Below are positions 1 through 8,189 of a stretch of DNA of 64,000 bases, in pieces. The position numbers were made by a program, and so were the translations under genes. The stretch's first letter is position 1. Each line of letters starts with the position of its first letter. The notes beneath the pieces were generated by a model. The model did no database searches and had not been told where the DNA came from. It saw nothing but the letters and a program-made list of their open reading frames with translations. The stretch comes from Candidatus Saccharimonadota bacterium. GTDB taxonomy: Bacteria; Patescibacteriota; Saccharimonadia; Saccharimonadales; Saccharimonadaceae. The stretch spans positions 188,346 through 252,345 of the forward strand of contig JAFWLB010000002.1 of the NCBI GenBank assembly GCA_017514025.1. Reading direction: 5' to 3'.

Positions 1-1
1 A

Positions 2-250
2 GATTTATTTGGTGATACGGGGGTGTTTAAGAAGATTACGAATACGATTTTGTATATCGTAGGAATTATCGCGGTAATAATGCTGATTATCGGGGGGATT
101 AAATATGTGATTTCGGGGGGAGACGCGAAGAAAGTGACGGATGCAAAAAATACGGTGTTGTATGCGATTATCGGGCTGGTGGTTTGTTTCTTGGCGTTTG
201 CGATTGTGAATTTTGTAATTTCTGCGTTGCCGTCTTCGTCGGGGGCTTAG
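2..250 (+). CDS. VirB2/TrbC-like two-helix pilin, 5' end cut by window
   Basis: A small membrane protein of the VirB2/TrbC pilin type. Two hydrophobic helices flank a polar turn with the pattern GGIKYVISGGDAKKVTDAK, which recurs in five other genes here. The frame is open back to the window edge and the upstream codons (DLFGDTGVFKK) look like normal family sequence, so the GTG at 23 is probably internal and the true start lies outside. It ends just before a convergent comF. No signal peptide can be judged because the N-terminus is missing. Family role is known in part (pilus subunit or membrane component of type IV secretion-like systems); its exact job here is inference. Confidence 0.75.
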   Translation, partial: DLFGDTGVFKKITNTILYIVGIIAVIMLIIGGIKYVISGGDAKKVTDAKNTVLYAIIGLVVCFLAFAIVNFVISALPSSSGA

Positions 251-254
251 ATAT

Positions 255-935
255 TTAGGAGCGAGCTAGTATTGTTAGGATAATGTTTTTGGTGCCGGCT
301 TTTTGGAGAAGTTGGCAGGCGGTTTGAGCGGAGGCGCCGGTAGTCCAGACGTCGTCAAAGATGATGTAGGTGGCGCTGGGGTCGATTTTGGCTTTGGGAT
401 TGAGGGTGTAGGCGGAGGCGGCTTGGGTTTTGCGAGTGGAAGAGTCGGAGCCGACTTGGACGGTGTTTTTGGCGCGGACGAGAAGGCGAGAGACGTGGCA
501 ATCGGGGCGGAGGCGTGCGAGATGCTTAGCGATGAGATAGGTGTGGTCAAAACCACGTTCGCGGATGTGGCGACTGATGGTGGGGAGAGGAATGATGATG
601 GATTTTTTGGTGGGGGGTAGGCAAGAATTCATGATTTCGGCGAGGGGGCGAGCAAGGGAGCGAACGGAGTCGTATTTGAGGTCATGAATGAGGTCGCCGA
701 TGAGGTCAGAGCGGTTGCCGGCGACGAAAGTGAGAGGAGAGTTGGGACAATTAGAACAAAGGCCAGTGGGATTTTTGGAACGACAAATTGGGCAGACGTT
801 TTGGTTGTGTTTAATTATGTAATTTTTACAACGGTCACAAAGTGGCTCTCCTAAGTGACCACAACCTCTACAAGAGTGGGGCGCGAGGAGGCTAAAAAGT
901 CCAGGAAATGTTGTATTTTTTACAATGATGGGCAT
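255..935 (-). CDS. comF: ComF family phosphoribosyltransferase-like protein
   Basis: 226 aa, the usual ComF length. The N-terminal 70 residues carry four CxxC-type pairs (CRGCG, CDRCK, CPICR, CSNC) forming a double zinc ribbon. The C-terminal half is a type I phosphoribosyltransferase fold with the PRPP-binding motif YIIFDDVWTTGAS near residue 195. ComF proteins are tied to single-stranded DNA import during natural transformation. Competence is plausible in this lineage and fits with the TfoX_N-like protein (24191) and PilB-like ATPase (62936), but the link is inferred. The ATG at 935 has only a weak purine stretch upstream. It is divergent from hsp20. Confidence 0.85.
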   Translation of the reverse strand: MPIIVKNTTFPGLFSLLAPHSCRGCGHLGEPLCDRCKNYIIKHNQNVCPICRSKNPTGLCSNCPNSPLTFVAGNRSDLIGDLIHDLKYDSVRSLARPLAEIMNSCLPPTKKSIIIPLPTISRHIRERGFDHTYLIAKHLARLRPDCHVSRLLVRAKNTVQVGSDSSTRKTQAASAYTLNPKAKIDPSATYIIFDDVWTTGASAQTACQLLQKAGTKNIILTILARS

Positions 936-941
936 ATTTTC

Positions 942-970
942 TTGATTTTACCATAGAGATGGTGTATAAT
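942..970 (+). promoter_or_regulatory. Sigma-70 promoter of hsp20
   Basis: TTGATT, a 17-nt spacer and TATAAT, followed 28 nt later by the hsp20 start with a GGAGG ribosome site. It lies in the divergent comF/hsp20 gap. No CIRCE operator is visible here, unlike at dnaK and dnaJ. Confidence 0.75.
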
Positions 971-998
971 AAAGCATAACAATATAAGTGGAGGAAAT

Positions 999-1511
999 AT
1001 GGCTCGTACAAACAGTGACGATTTGCTGATGGAAGACGATCTCGCTGCTGCATTCTTGGGTGGAGACGATGAGCTCACCGCGCCGGTGGCTACGGAGGAA
1101 CCTGTGGTAGAAGAGACCGTGACCCTAGAGGAAGAAGTTAGCGAACCGATCGAAGATGAGTGGGAAACTACCGACGATTTTCCTGGACAGCTCGCCGTGG
1201 ATGTCTATGAAACCGCCGACAAATTAGTTGTAAAAGCTCGTACTGCTGGCATTTCGAAATCTGATCTCGATGTCAGTATTTCCGACAATATCCTGACGAT
1301 TTCGGGAGTATTGTCTGGGGGTGAAGACGAGCAGACGACTAGGTGGCACATCCAGGAATGCTATTGGGGTGAGTTTTCGCGGACGATTGCTTTGCCGGTG
1401 CAAGTGCGCGAGGATGAGAATAGCGTGAAGGCGGAGTTGAAAGACGGGGTGCTGACGATTTCGTTTGAGAAAGAAAAGACGGAAGCGCCGAAGAAGATTA
1501 ATATCCAGTAG
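999..1511 (+). CDS. Hsp20/alpha-crystallin small heat shock protein
   Basis: 170 aa holdase-type chaperone. Residues 1-55 form an unusually acidic leader (many E and D). Residues ~65-160 are an alpha-crystallin domain with LAVDVYETADKLVVKA at its start and the closing motif LKDGVLTISFEK. Such proteins bind unfolding clients for later refolding by DnaK/DnaJ, both encoded in this window. The ATG is preceded by GTGGAGG at proper spacing. The gene has its own promoter and a strong terminator, so it is monocistronic. Confidence 0.9.
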   Translation: MARTNSDDLLMEDDLAAAFLGGDDELTAPVATEEPVVEETVTLEEEVSEPIEDEWETTDDFPGQLAVDVYETADKLVVKARTAGISKSDLDVSISDNILTISGVLSGGEDEQTTRWHIQECYWGEFSRTIALPVQVREDENSVKAELKDGVLTISFEKEKTEAPKKINIQ

Positions 1512-1525
1512 CAAAGATGGTCTTT

Positions 1526-1553
1526 AAAAAACGCCCTGTGAGGGGCGTTTTTT
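1526..1553. terminator. Bidirectional Rho-independent terminator
   Basis: An 11-bp stem (A-run plus ACGCCC pairing GGGCG plus T-run) with a 7-base loop and flanking A/T runs on both sides. It serves hsp20 on + and the 1571-1924 pilin gene on -. Confidence 0.85.
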
Positions 1554-1570
1554 GGGTGGGTCTTTGTATG

Positions 1571-1924
1571 TTAGTCAGCGACGCAGGTTTTGCTGTTACC
1601 GTCCCAGTGGGTGCCTTCACCACAAGTAGTAGCTGTGTTGCCAAGAATGCCAGTAATGACGAATTGGACGATAGCAAAGGCAAGAGCTGCAACGATGAGA
1701 CCGATGAGACCGTAGAGGATAGTCTTTTTGGCTTTTTCAACTTTGCCAGAGTCGCCAGAGGAAGTCATGTAGTTGACACCGCCGATGATCATAACGACGA
1801 CACAGGCGAGACCGAGGACGGCGATGATGGCCGTGAGAATAGTTTGGACGTCTCCAACTAAAGTGTTGCCGCCAGCGACTTGGTCGACTTTGCCACCTAC
1901 GGCGAATTGTGAAATTGAATTCAT
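1571..1924 (-). CDS. VirB2/TrbC-like pilin with Cys-containing tail
   Basis: 117 aa. There is no clear signal peptide. An N-terminal polar stretch of ~25 residues is followed by helix 1 (ILTAIIAVLGLACVVVMIIGG), the turn NYMTSSGDSGKVEKAKKT, and helix 2 (ILYGLIGLIVAALAFAIVQF). After these comes a ~22-residue tail with two cysteines (CGEGTHWDGNSKTC) that may form a disulfide outside the cell. The start is fixed by a strong AGGAGG site 9 nt upstream. It is the third in a row of - strand pilin-type genes. The tail is absent from its neighbours, so it may be a cap or adhesive variant; this is speculative. Confidence 0.75.
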   Translation of the reverse strand: MNSISQFAVGGKVDQVAGGNTLVGDVQTILTAIIAVLGLACVVVMIIGGVNYMTSSGDSGKVEKAKKTILYGLIGLIVAALAFAIVQFVITGILGNTATTCGEGTHWDGNSKTCVAD

Positions 1925-1949
1925 AAGTAATTACCTCCTAAAGTTGATA

Positions 1950-2252
1950 TTAATCGCCACCAAGGATGGTACCGATGACAAATTGGACGAGTGCGAAAGC
2001 GAGCACACAGACGATGAGGCCAATAAGGCCGTAAAGGATAGTGTCTTTGGCTTTTTTAACTTTGCCAGTGTCACCAGAGGAGGTCATATAGTTGACGCCG
2101 CCGATGATCATAACGACGACACAAACAAAACCAAGGACACCGATGATGGCGCTGAGGATGGTTTTGACGTCGGTTTCTAAAGTGTTATCATCTGCTACGT
2201 CGGTCAGAGTAACACCACCGTCGACAGCAAATTTGTTGATAAGATCTTTCAT
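1950..2252 (-). CDS. VirB2/TrbC-like two-helix pilin
   Basis: 100 aa and nearly the same in the helices and turn (NYMTSSGDTGKVKKAKDT) as the 1571-1924 product, so the two are recent paralogs. It lacks the cysteine tail and ends after helix 2. The ATG follows AAAAGGATAAAAA, an acceptable ribosome site. It lies between two related genes on the same strand. Membrane subunit of a secretion/pilus-like machine is the best guess. Confidence 0.75.
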   Translation of the reverse strand: MKDLINKFAVDGGVTLTDVADDNTLETDVKTILSAIIGVLGFVCVVVMIIGGVNYMTSSGDTGKVKKAKDTILYGLIGLIVCVLAFALVQFVIGTILGGD

Positions 2253-2315
2253 TTTTTATCCTTTTAGTTACTTAGTGTTATTTTACAACGTTTTTTTTGA
2301 AAAAGCAATGGTGAA

Positions 2316-2723
2316 TTATGGGAGAATACTGATAACCCAGTTGACGATAGCAAAAGCGAGGGCGGCGACGACGAGACCAATGACGGCGTAGAGGATGGTC
2401 TTTTTGGCTTTTTCGAGTTTGCCAGTATCGCCGTTGGAGGTGATGTAATTAACGCCACCGACGATGACGTAGATAACAGCAACAGTGCCGAGGATGGCAA
2501 TGATGGAGTTAAGGATGATTTGGATGACGCCGGGGAGTCTGTCTTTGTTGGCCTGACTACAGCCGCAGCCGGCTTTGACGCTGTCGGGGTAATTGCCACT
2601 ACAAACTTGAGGAGAGCATTGATCGGCGAAAGCCGGAGTAGGGGTGAAAGCGGCCATAGGGGCGAACGCGAGAAAAGCTGCGGCGAGGCAGGTGGTGATG
2701 GTTTTGATGATTTTAGATTTCAT
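2316..2723 (-). CDS. VirB2/TrbC-like pilin with signal peptide
   Basis: 135 aa. It begins with a Sec signal peptide (KSKIIKTI then a hydrophobic core and APMAAF...AFA). A short periplasmic segment with four cysteines (C-SPQVC, GCGC) follows, then the two family helices around GGVNYITSNGDTGKLEKAKK. The start at 2723 is chosen over an upstream codon because AAAGGAG sits 6 nt before it. The start overlaps the end of the preceding gene by 11 bp, so the two are translationally coupled. Confidence 0.75.
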   Translation of the reverse strand: MKSKIIKTITTCLAAAFLAFAPMAAFTPTPAFADQCSPQVCSGNYPDSVKAGCGCSQANKDRLPGVIQIILNSIIAILGTVAVIYVIVGGVNYITSNGDTGKLEKAKKTILYAVIGLVVAALAFAIVNWVISILP

Positions 2724-3450
2724 GAATCTCCTTTGCAATTAATGTTTGTGGCGAGGTGGAGGCCGTTTCGTTGGCATTTTTGATGACGCCAGAAACGAAG
2801 ACGACGATCATTTCAGAGAGAGCGACGATGGCGAGGCCGATGAGGGCGTAGGTGATGATCTTTTTGGCTTGTTGGAGTTTGCCGGGATCGCCGGCGGAAG
2901 TGGTATAAGAAATACCACCGTAAACGACGAAGATAAGAGCAACGGCACCAGCAATGCCGATAATCCAGTTGATAGCGTTGATGATCATGTTGCCAGGATC
3001 AACGCATTGGTTGGCGACGCAGTTTTGCGAGAAAGAGCCGCTGCCATTAAGAAGGGCGAAGCGGATGGCGTTGAGGATGACGTTGGCGGACATGATAATA
3101 GCAAGACCGATAAAAGCTTGAGTGAGGGCCTTTTTGCCAGTGGCGACTTTGCCTGGGTCGCCGGCAGAGAAAATATAGAGATAACCGCCGTAGATGACGT
3201 AGCCAACAATGAGGTAGGCGGCGATGACGGTGATGTCGGTAACGATGTTGGCAACGATGGTCCAGATGCTGGCTTTGAGATCGTCTTCGTTGTTAATATT
3301 AACGCCGCAGTCCCAAGAGGTCATGCCGAGGAAATTGTTGCGGCAGCTACCGGTAAAACCGTCGGCAAAAGTAGACTCAGCAGGAAGGACGGCCAAAGTG
3401 GCCGTAAGGACGGCTGCAAAGACGAGGAATTTTTTGAATAAGCTTTTCAT
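2713..3450 (-). CDS. Tandem-duplicated TrbC/VirB2-like membrane protein with signal peptide
   Basis: 245 aa. After a signal peptide (KSLFKKFLVFAAVLTATLAVL..FA) it carries two consecutive pilin-type modules. Module one centres on GGYLYIFSAGDPGKVATGKK and module two on GGISYTTSAGDPGKLQQAKK, each flanked by two hydrophobic helices. A cysteine-containing linker joins them. The ATG at 3450 is chosen over an upstream TTG because it starts the signal peptide and because TTGGCT-17-TAATAT lies just before it. It heads the cluster of pilin-like genes on this strand. The double repeat suggests an internal gene duplication, possibly forming a membrane base rather than a pilus subunit. Confidence 0.75.
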   Translation of the reverse strand: MKSLFKKFLVFAAVLTATLAVLPAESTFADGFTGSCRNNFLGMTSWDCGVNINNEDDLKASIWTIVANIVTDITVIAAYLIVGYVIYGGYLYIFSAGDPGKVATGKKALTQAFIGLAIIMSANVILNAIRFALLNGSGSFSQNCVANQCVDPGNMIINAINWIIGIAGAVALIFVVYGGISYTTSAGDPGKLQQAKKIITYALIGLAIVALSEMIVVFVSGVIKNANETASTSPQTLIAKEIHEI

Positions 3451-3553
3451 GATAGTATTTGAACTAATATTACCATAAAGTGAGAAAAAAGCCAACGGGT
3501 TTTAGCTGGGAGGTTTATTTTTTGACATAAGCGGAAAATGGTGGCGTGCACCG

Positions 3554-3582
3554 TTGACAAATAGGGGTGGGTGTGCTATAAT
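3554..3582 (+). promoter_or_regulatory. Consensus sigma-70 promoter of the VirB6-like gene
   Basis: Perfect TTGACA, 17 nt, perfect TATAAT. The VirB6-like start is 34 nt downstream with an AAAGGGAGG ribosome site. It is one of the best promoters in the window and suggests strong expression. Confidence 0.85.
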
Positions 3583-3616
3583 TGTTGTACGCCTTGAAAG
3601 GGAGGCGAATTTTACT

Positions 3617-6600
3617 ATGGTTGGGAAACAGAAGCTAAAAATGCGACTGGGTAGGGTTATTTTTGGGTTCTTTTTTGCAATGATAGCGGTCTTTGGGTTA
3701 CTGGGAAATGCGTTGACATCGCAAGAGGTGGCGTATGCGGACCCGGTGGAGACCACGACTACTACCGAGAGCAGTGGCGAAGGGACGACAAATAATGGAC
3801 TAACTGGCGATGGTTGTCAAGCGAGTCTTGGGGCGATAGGTTGGTTGGTTTGTCCGACAACAGGTAAAATTGCGGAGGCGGTGGATTGGTTGTATGACAA
3901 GATTCAAGATATTTTGGTGATCAATCCAATTTCGTCGGAGGACGGGTCGCCGATTTATGAGATTTGGAAGTATTGTCGGGGGCTGACGAATATCGTGTTT
4001 ATTATCTTCCTGCTGGTGGTGATTTATTCGCAGATTACGGGGTTAGGGATATCAAACTATGGGATAAAAAAGGCGTTACCAAAGTTGATCGTGGTGGTGA
4101 TTTTGGTGAATTTGAGCTTTTTGATATGTTCGTTAGTGGTGGATTTGTCGAACATTATTGGGAATAGTTTGAGGGGATTGTTTGACTCGGTACAAGAGGC
4201 GGCAGTGGCCGGAATGAGTGCTGGGGAGTCGGGGGCGAGCGCGACGGATTTGGCTTTAGCGGAAGCGGATATGTTTAGTGCGATTGCGACAGGATCGGCG
4301 CTAGCGATCGGGGGGACGGTGATTGCGTTTGAAACAGGAGCAATTTGGATGTTGATCCCGGTGGTACTAGGGGCGATTGTGGCAGTGGCAACGGGGTTAA
4401 TCACGATTGCACTAAGGCAGGCGGTGGTGGCGCTACTAGTGATGATTTCGCCGCTTGCGATAGTGGCGTATATGTTGCCGAATACAGAGAATTTGTTTAC
4501 GAAGTGGCGGAAGTTGTTGACGCAGATGTTGGTGTTTTATCCAATGTTTTCGTTGCTATTTGGGGCGTCGGCGCTAGCGGGATTTGCGATTATTGCAAGT
4601 GCGCAAGATGGATTTGGGTTGATATTAGGGACGGCGGTGCAGATTTTCCCGCTGTTTTTCTCTTGGAAGCTGATGCAGATGAGTGGGACGTTCCTGGGCG
4701 ATATCAATGCGAAGATACGGACTTTGGCGGCGCGGCCGGTGGGTGGGGCACGAGCGTGGTCGGATTCGCGCAAGATGTCTTCAAGGCAAAAGCATTTGGC
4801 GGCGGGGAGTTCGGTGATGCCGTCTAGAAGATTGATGCAGTATATGTCAAATAGGAAGGTGGCGAGAGAGGCGGAGAACGCGGAGAATGCGGAATTGATT
4901 AAGAATAGGGGGTTGGCGTATCGGGCGCAGCAAAATTACCGGAATGGGGTGCCGACGAGAGAAGGCGAACGGGCCTACGCAAATCAAGCGCGAAGTATGG
5001 AATATCAACGGGCGATTGAGCGAGATAAAAATAATATGAACAAGGGGCTGGGATATTTGGCGGCAGCAGGTACGGCACAGCGAGTGCGTTTGGAACAGTT
5101 GGATGCTAAGAATGTGATGGCGTCGGATAAGTTGAAAATGGAGCAAGCGCGAGGCGAAAAGATTGCTTACGAAAATGCGGTGGGATATCATAAGCGGATG
5201 GAAAATGCGGTCAATTCGCATTTTGATGATTTGCATGCGGGGGAGAAGACTTACCGTCCGCACAATATGGATACGACGGAGCGGGCAGAGGCGCGAGCGC
5301 GCTATGCGGCGGCAAATCAGATTATGGAAGGAAATTTGGGCGATATTCAATATGCGGCGGCAGATGCGGCGCATGCGTTTGATACGCAGAAGAAGATCTT
5401 GGAGACGAAGTATCAGAAGTACTTTGAGTTGACGCCGCCGACGAAAGATGTGGAATTTCGGCTTGGGGAGCTGACAAAGATGCCAAATGCGGCAGAGAAT
5501 ATTGATGCGATTTTGCCGGGCCTCAGGATTTTGAACCAAAGGGGGGATACGGATTTGGTGAAAGCGCAGCTAGATAATCTTTTGAGTAAGGATATTGGTG
5601 GAGGCATAAGATTAGGGACGCATGCATCGCAGGCACTGGCAAGTTTCTTGATGTTTGAAGTGAAAGATAATGATCCGTATTTGAGACGGTTTGGTAAATA
5701 TATCAATTTGGAAACAGCGCGAGTTTATAATAAAAATGAACGCCAGGTGATGGAAGTGACTTATGACGAGTATATTAAGGGATACCATGATGGCGAGCCG
5801 GTTACGGAAAATAATCCTACTGGTAGGATGTATGCGAAAAAGAGCATGGTGAATTTGATGGAAGGTACGGCATTTGATGGGATTGAGCGGACGGCTTTGG
5901 ACAATTATGACAGCAGTCTTAGGAAGGTTTATACTAATGAAAATGGCGAGTTGGATTTGGCGGCCTATAAGGCAAAGAGAGAAGAAGTAGACAAAGCGAT
6001 TGCTCCGCAGTTTATTTCGGCGAATTTGAAGTTTTTGTCTGGTAGCGAACAGATTGGCGCAGCCGTGAAAGCAAAAACAGGGTTCTTTTCTAAACAGGAT
6101 AGTGAGACGGGTGAGTATTTTGTGATGCCGATTTGGGATGACGAGAAAGAGGCTAAAAAGCTGTTTAGCGGTTTTAGGACTCCTGAAGAAAAGGCTCAGG
6201 CGAAAGAAAATTTGAAGAGTTGGTATAGAGAACAGACTTTGCAGTATCTGCTAGATCAAACACCGCATCAGATTTTAGGGCTTCGGTCGGATTATCATGA
6301 TGGTTTGAGGGAACATTTGGCGGATGCGTTTAATTTGAATAAGGATGAGGATTTGACGGAAGAGGAGTTAGCGGCGCGACGAGAATATGAAAAAGAAGTG
6401 TCGAGGATTCAAACGCAGTATGGCGATGAGCCGATTGGCGAGGCGAAGAGAAAGCGTGATAAAGAGATGCGGGCTGCGCGAGAGAAGATTGCTGGAGCTG
6501 AGTTTAGGAAGATTCTTGAAGATAAAGGCATCTTGGAACAAATTTACAGGACGCGACGTTCTGGTGCGGCGAATGCGGCGAAATCATGGGTGCGAGGCTG

Positions 6601-7075
6601 GTTGGGGCTTGATGATGAAGCGGCGATTAGAGATTATGAAGATAAAAAGCGTCCGAAGAAAAAGAATAGTGGTAATCAGAAAGATCAAAAAGCTAATGTC
6701 CCACCAGAAGAAAGAGTTATACGGGAGTTGGGTAAGAGATTATTGAAACAGATGGAGCAACAAGAGCGCGAAGAGTTGTTTAGCGCACAAGGACATAAAA
6801 CGTCTGATGACGATGAAGGGGAAGAACATCAAATTTATGATGAAGATAAGAGGAAGGAACTTCGCGATTATATTTACGACTTGTACCAGAATATGAAGAA
6901 TTTGGATGACGAAGATTTTTATGAGGAGTCTTTGGCGTATATTGTGGAGAATTTGAGTGACGAAAGTTATATTGCACAAGAATATCAGAGGATGCATGAG
7001 CGGGATTCGTATGCGAGTGCGTATGATATGAAAGAGTGGCTGTTGGGGATGTTAAACGATCCGGATAACTATTAG
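3617..7075 (+). CDS. VirB6/TrbL-like membrane protein with very long cytoplasmic tail
   Basis: 1152 aa. A signal peptide (about 35 residues) is followed by a short extracytoplasmic part and then at least six hydrophobic segments up to residue ~390, the organisation of VirB6/TrbL channel proteins. The remaining ~750 residues are hydrophilic, rich in Ala, Glu, Lys, Arg and Asp, with long stretches likely to form helices or coiled coils. They have no recognised catalytic motif. VirB6 proteins form the inner-membrane channel of type IV secretion; the tail is unusually large and has no assigned role. The ATG at 3617 is preferred over one at 3554 because it follows the ribosome site and begins the signal peptide; the upstream ATG lies inside the promoter. 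Confidence 0.75.
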   Translation: MVGKQKLKMRLGRVIFGFFFAMIAVFGLLGNALTSQEVAYADPVETTTTTESSGEGTTNNGLTGDGCQASLGAIGWLVCPTTGKIAEAVDWLYDKIQDILVINPISSEDGSPIYEIWKYCRGLTNIVFIIFLLVVIYSQITGLGISNYGIKKALPKLIVVVILVNLSFLICSLVVDLSNIIGNSLRGLFDSVQEAAVAGMSAGESGASATDLALAEADMFSAIATGSALAIGGTVIAFETGAIWMLIPVVLGAIVAVATGLITIALRQAVVALLVMISPLAIVAYMLPNTENLFTKWRKLLTQMLVFYPMFSLLFGASALAGFAIIASAQDGFGLILGTAVQIFPLFFSWKLMQMSGTFLGDINAKIRTLAARPVGGARAWSDSRKMSSRQKHLAAGSSVMPSRRLMQYMSNRKVAREAENAENAELIKNRGLAYRAQQNYRNGVPTREGERAYANQARSMEYQRAIERDKNNMNKGLGYLAAAGTAQRVRLEQLDAKNVMASDKLKMEQARGEKIAYENAVGYHKRMENAVNSHFDDLHAGEKTYRPHNMDTTERAEARARYAAANQIMEGNLGDIQYAAADAAHAFDTQKKILETKYQKYFELTPPTKDVEFRLGELTKMPNAAENIDAILPGLRILNQRGDTDLVKAQLDNLLSKDIGGGIRLGTHASQALASFLMFEVKDNDPYLRRFGKYINLETARVYNKNERQVMEVTYDEYIKGYHDGEPVTENNPTGRMYAKKSMVNLMEGTAFDGIERTALDNYDSSLRKVYTNENGELDLAAYKAKREEVDKAIAPQFISANLKFLSGSEQIGAAVKAKTGFFSKQDSETGEYFVMPIWDDEKEAKKLFSGFRTPEEKAQAKENLKSWYREQTLQYLLDQTPHQILGLRSDYHDGLREHLADAFNLNKDEDLTEEELAARREYEKEVSRIQTQYGDEPIGEAKRKRDKEMRAAREKIAGAEFRKILEDKGILEQIYRTRRSGAANAAKSWVRGWLGLDDEAAIRDYEDKKRPKKKNSGNQKDQKANVPPEERVIRELGKRLLKQMEQQEREELFSAQGHKTSDDDEGEEHQIYDEDKRKELRDYIYDLYQNMKNLDDEDFYEESLAYIVENLSDESYIAQEYQRMHERDSYASAYDMKEWLLGMLNDPDNY

Positions 7076-7088
7076 GAGCCGTGGCGCA

Positions 7089-7117
7089 TTGACAAAATTG
7101 GTTTTTTGTGATATTAT
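7089..7117 (+). promoter_or_regulatory. Sigma-70 promoter of gene 7180
   Basis: TTGACA, 17 nt, TATTAT. The ~60-nt leader contains TAGGTTTTTGGTGG, also present in the ackA leader (near 8063). Confidence 0.75.
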
Positions 7118-7179
7118 TTAGGTAGTTAGGTTTTTGGTGGCGAAAGACAGTACGTTTACAGCGAAAGAGGTGATTATCT

Positions 7180-7941
7180 ATGTATTTTACGGATGAAGAG
7201 ATTAGAACGATGGCGTGGGTGGTAGTGACTAGTATAGGAACTTACGAGGACGAGGAGGATGATTATTGTAGTAGCTTGAGTCATGATGTCGCGAGGGTTT
7301 ATGCGGGTTTCGGCCTGGCTATTGGCTTTCCGATGATTACTGGGAGCCAAAGGCTGACGATCCGATACGAAAGTAGGATTGTATTTAATACGGTGGTTGA
7401 CGGTGATACGATAAAACATGCGTGGCACAATCCGCGCTCTGTTTTTAGGCCGGATCTTTCTCAAAATCTGAGTTATGTATTTGAACACGGTGTTTGGGAA
7501 GATATTCTGTATGAATTGTGCCAAAAGTCGTCGAAAGTCAGAGCCGATGGCGTGAGGCGCGAGACGGAGGCGAGGGCGCAAGCGGCTTGGATTAGGCAGC
7601 TCAACGAAGATTGTTGCAACTACCTTCCTTTGACGTTTAACTATCACGTTGCTCCTGCGCGTAGCTATGAGGATGGTTTTTATGAAGATAGCGTCGTGAG
7701 AGTGACAAATAGTGGCAACCGGAGCCATCCGAGCATTTCGATTTATCGAAAGAAGGGGCTTTTTGGCAAGAGCGTTGAGTTGGTGTTCAAATATGATGGG
7801 ACTTTTGTCGATGGTGATTGGCTTGGCCACGTGCAGAGATTGATTGAGCAGGGCAAAGCTAGGAGACAGAGAGAAATAGCCACAGAGCTGGCTGCTAGGC
7901 CGACAGCCCAAGACTATTTGAACCAAATCCGTAATTTGTGA
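7180..7941 (+). CDS. Hypothetical protein, 253 aa
   Basis: I do not recognise this protein. It is soluble with no signal peptide or membrane helix, mixed alpha/beta in character, and has several cysteines scattered without a zinc pattern. A basic, Arg-rich C-terminal helix (residues ~222-253) ends in YLNQIRNL. The start is supported by AAAGAGGTGAT upstream of the ATG and by the promoter at 7089. It has its own terminator, so it is monocistronic. Codon use matches its neighbours, so recent transfer is not suggested. It sits between the VirB6-like gene and ackA, which gives no functional clue. Confidence 0.6.
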   Translation: MYFTDEEIRTMAWVVVTSIGTYEDEEDDYCSSLSHDVARVYAGFGLAIGFPMITGSQRLTIRYESRIVFNTVVDGDTIKHAWHNPRSVFRPDLSQNLSYVFEHGVWEDILYELCQKSSKVRADGVRRETEARAQAAWIRQLNEDCCNYLPLTFNYHVAPARSYEDGFYEDSVVRVTNSGNRSHPSISIYRKKGLFGKSVELVFKYDGTFVDGDWLGHVQRLIEQGKARRQREIATELAARPTAQDYLNQIRNL

Positions 7942-7963
7942 GGGTTACTGAACATTGCTGAAT

Positions 7964-7996
7964 AAAACCGCTGGGGCGTGGGCTCTGGCGGTTTTT
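7964..7996 (+). terminator. Rho-independent terminator
   Basis: AAAACCGC pairs with GCGGTTTT across a 17-base G-rich loop and runs into T residues, 22 nt after the 253-aa gene. Confidence 0.65.
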
Positions 7997-8021
7997 ACTT
8001 TTCTAGGCACGTTTGCTTCCA

Positions 8022-8050
8022 TTGACATTTTGGCATAAGTGTGTTATAAT
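8022..8050 (+). promoter_or_regulatory. Consensus sigma-70 promoter of ackA
   Basis: TTGACA, 17 nt, TATAAT. The predicted leader is about 130 nt long, unusual here, and begins with the TAGGTTTTTGGTGG element shared with gene 7180. Confidence 0.8.
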
Positions 8051-8189
8051 GGTGAAATAGGTAGGTTTTTGGTGGGGAAAATTGACTAGGTACTTTAAGA
8101 AGGAGGAAAGTGAGAACTGTGGTTGGAAATTGGCCGCAAAAGTGATACAATTAATGGAGTATTATAAGCCAATGGATAAGGGAGTAAAA

